Positions 6,614 to 6,926 of a stretch of 6,926 nucleotides of DNA are shown in pieces. Every line of letters begins with the position of its first letter. Positions within the stretch are counted from its first letter, which is position 1. The stretch is taken from the NCBI GenBank assembly GCA_902797455.1, contig CADBTE010000092.1, positions 1 through 6,926 of the forward strand, given 5' to 3'. A program made the position numbers and the translations under genes. The notes below the pieces were generated by a model, which had not been told where the DNA came from, made no database searches, and saw only the letters and a program-made list of their open reading frames with translations. Source of the stretch: an uncultured Planctomycetota bacterium (GTDB taxonomy: Bacteria; Planctomycetota; Planctomycetia; Pirellulales; Thermoguttaceae).

Positions 6614-6620
6614 TCCTCCA
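6614..6620 (-). promoter_or_regulatory. Strong Shine-Dalgarno of ruvA
   Basis: TGGAGGA on the - strand, 7 nt before the ATG at 6606. It is the best ribosome binding site in the window and lies in the 23-bp gap after the upstream gene. Initiation at ruvA should therefore not need coupling. Confidence 0.75.
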
Positions 6621-6629
6621 TACCTTGAG

Positions 6630-6926
6630 TTATTGTAGCGGAGAAATCGACATTTCTAAAGGCGTCTTTGGCAAGGGAATCTCCGGATGGAGAAGCCGAA
6701 AAAACCGCTCGGCCGTCAGCGCGATCCGCGGCCCCGGGATCGCGGCGTAGTCGTCGGTGATGACATAAACCTTCTCCTCGGCGACCGCCGGAAGAAAGGC
6801 AGCGAGTTTCTTCCAATCGTCGATCGAACCGGCCGCGCGGCTGGCGAACGACAGGTCAATGATGATATCGGGCCGCAGCCGCAGCAAGATTTCGATCGTG
6901 ACGGTCGGGAAGGCGGCCGGCGACGA
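6630..6926 (-). CDS. ABC transporter substrate-binding protein, C-terminal part (BtuF/FhuD/FepB type)
   Basis: The frame is open from the right edge to a TAA at 6630-6632, giving the last 98 residues; the start lies outside the window. The visible part matches the end of a periplasmic class III binding protein for vitamin B12 or iron chelates. VTIEILLRLRPDIIID (9-24) corresponds to the family's 'E.ll.lkPDlii' linker strand after the first lobe. DDWKKLAAFLPAVAEEKVYVITDD gives the 'W..l.av...kvy.i' strand of the second lobe. IPGPRIALTAERFFRLLHPE matches the 'GPR...l..la..lhPe' end typical of BtuF-like proteins. A short tail (LPKTPLEMSISPLQ) follows. The ligand cannot be told from this part; permease and ATPase genes, if present, would be outside the window. 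It precedes ruvA in the same direction with a 23-bp gap. Confidence 0.75.
   Translation of the reverse strand, partial: SSPAAFPTVTIEILLRLRPDIIIDLSFASRAAGSIDDWKKLAAFLPAVAEEKVYVITDDYAAIPGPRIALTAERFFRLLHPEIPLPKTPLEMSISPLQ

Larger units (their letters stand above)
891..6926 (-). other. Probable polycistronic unit: binding protein - ruvA - ruvB - hemH - kinase - menA
   Basis: Six co-directional genes are separated by 23, 21, 62, 44 and 18 bp, with no terminator-like hairpin in any gap that I can find. The promoter is not in the window. The 62-bp gap before hemH and the 44-bp gap before the kinase are the only places with room for internal promoters, and no convincing one is seen. The grouping is inferred from spacing and strand only. 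Confidence 0.6.

Noticed and set aside
6085..6750. Open + strand frame opposite ruvA and the binding-protein gene (221 codons)
   Set aside because: It spans two real genes and their gap on the other strand, with no domain-like sequence.
6610..6816. Alternative - strand frame overlapping the binding-protein gene
   Set aside because: The frame ending at 6630 stays open to the window edge and matches binding-protein blocks; this one does not.

Overview
The window reads as an ordinary chromosomal segment of a moderately GC-rich bacterium. It is densely coded, with no mobile element, CRISPR array, rRNA or tRNA that I can see. The lineage hint comes mainly from RuvA and RuvB. RuvB carries the wording NARTLN...LKPFTLIGATTR and GTPRLANNRLRW. 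RuvA carries a long GNPTSGGR loop, FYELLCSVDGLGTKKALRAMVRP and KLRRKVPKFALL. I recall these as the planctomycete-type forms rather than the proteobacterial or Firmicute forms. A soluble FHA-GAF histidine kinase with an SHHIKN H box fits Planctomycetes or a neighbouring candidate phylum. This assignment is from memory of the families and was not searched.

Layout. Bases 2-802 on the + strand are the 3' end of a large glycoside-hydrolase-like (TIM barrel) gene cut by the left edge. A strong intrinsic terminator (851-879) follows it. Everything from 891 to the right edge lies on the - strand and converges on that terminator. In transcription order it holds: the C-terminal part of an ABC-transporter substrate-binding protein of the BtuF/siderophore type (6926-6630), ruvA (6606-5965), ruvB (5943-4801), a ferrochelatase-family gene hemH (4738-3695), an FHA-GAF histidine kinase (3650-1818) and menA (1799-891). 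The intergenic gaps are 23, 21, 62, 44 and 18 bp, which suggests one polycistronic unit with possible internal starts. No gap exceeds 90 bp.

How the genes may work together. RuvA and RuvB form the Holliday-junction branch-migration motor; RuvC is not in the window. HemH (metal insertion into porphyrin) and MenA (prenylation of the menaquinone precursor) both supply respiratory cofactors. The partial binding protein may bring in a corrinoid or iron chelate. The kinase lies between the two cofactor genes and has no response regulator in view, so its target is unknown. A link between the kinase and cofactor supply is inference from position only.

I do not see a clearly new system. The points most worth checking are the unusual loop in RuvA where the acidic pin normally sits, the N-terminal acidic extension of RuvB, the His-His H box and disordered insert of the kinase, and the changed active-site neighbourhood of the ferrochelatase.
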